Shown here piece after piece: positions 63,704-64,000 of a stretch of 64,000 nucleotides of DNA. Position numbers and translations under genes: made by a program. Source of the DNA: Parietaria judaica. Its lineage: Eukaryota > Streptophyta > Magnoliopsida > Rosales > Urticaceae. A model generated the notes under the pieces. It was not told the DNA's origin, did no database searches, and worked only from the letters and a program-made list of their open reading frames with translations. Position 1 is the stretch's first letter. Every line of letters begins with the position of its first letter. The DNA lies in NCBI GenBank assembly GCA_954871525.1, contig OX940866.1, forward strand, positions 10,439,001 to 10,503,000, given 5' to 3'.

Positions 63704-64000
63704 TTAGGTGCTTATTACTAGAAACCATCTTGCTGCCAAGAAGGTCTTACACATGCGATGGTTCTTGGCCAGCTTTTCCGCATACGCTAAATACTCCGAC
63801 ATTCCAACATATGGCTTCACCGTTAATAAACGATCCATAGCTTGCTTCAAAAGAGCGTCTTCGGAATTCATAGCTTCGATTGGTGCAGACTTTTTCTCCT
63901 TCCTTTCATCTCTTTCCATATAGTAGTTTATAAGTGCCTCACTAGACTCGCGGTCTTGATCAATTTGTCGCTGCAATGTATCATTATATTGTTTTATCAC
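63704..64000 (-). pseudogene. Myb/SANT-like ORF1, C-terminal part, window edge
   Basis: Partner of 26131-26733. A 41-bp deletion near 63759 (the left copy has GAGGGCATCATCAGG... there) shifts the frame and replaces the last residues. The N-terminal part is outside the window. Confidence 0.75.

Larger units (their letters stand above)
61893..64000 (-). mobile_element. PIF/Harbinger transposon, duplicate, cut by window end
   Basis: Left TIR GGGGGCGTTTGGTTAA at 61893-61908. The right end lies beyond the window. Confidence 0.87.

Overview
This is a plant nuclear genomic window: AT-rich, full of transposable elements, and carrying a head-to-tail family of chalcone synthase (CHS) genes. The CHS copies have the single phase-1 intron at Cys60 typical of plant CHS, canonical GT/AG splice sites, TATA boxes and G-box promoters. 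The protein looks like a eudicot CHS and, from memory, most like asterid/Lamiales enzymes; the species cannot be fixed from the sequence.

There are five CHS copies, all on the + strand. CHS1 (879-2439), CHS2 (15351-16932) and CHS5 (53745-55324) each encode 390 residues with Cys164, Phe215, His303 and Asn336 in place. The copies at 45331 and 48711 are broken in different ways. Introns and promoters sort the family into class I (copies 1, 3, 4) and class II (copies 2, 5). Exon 2 is far more alike between classes than the flanks are, which suggests selection, gene conversion or both.

Layout: CHS1 with a MITE in its promoter (1-2480); a nested-transposon spacer (2.75-12.9 kb) with a long-TIR element, a foldback element, two hAT-type MITEs, a Helitron end and a SINE; an older solo LTR, a G-box-bearing tandem repeat and CHS2 (13-17 kb); a younger solo LTR, a Mutator-type MITE, a degenerate copia pol and a PIF/Harbinger element (17.7-27.9 kb); a hAT transposase fragment, LTR-like DNA and another MITE (28-34 kb); a poorly explained stretch (34-37 kb); a Ty3/gypsy element with a 2.16-kb internal tandem duplication (37.2-44.3 kb); pseudogene CHS3; then a second copy of the left part of the window (47.8 kb to the end).

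The window contains a large direct segmental duplication. Positions 1-1592 match 47803-49434, and 12847-26460 match 49443-64000. About 11.25 kb is absent from the second copy, and the junction lies inside exon 2 of CHS4, which it destroyed. Insertions found in only one copy have readable empty sites in the other, so they can be ordered relative to the duplication. I saw no CRISPR array, rRNA or canonical tRNA gene, and no gene system of clearly unknown type. The notable signals are the promoter and coding changes in the CHS array, the hAT MITE family packed with GGAACCGG-type motifs, and the LTR-gag-LTR-gag-pol-LTR gypsy element.
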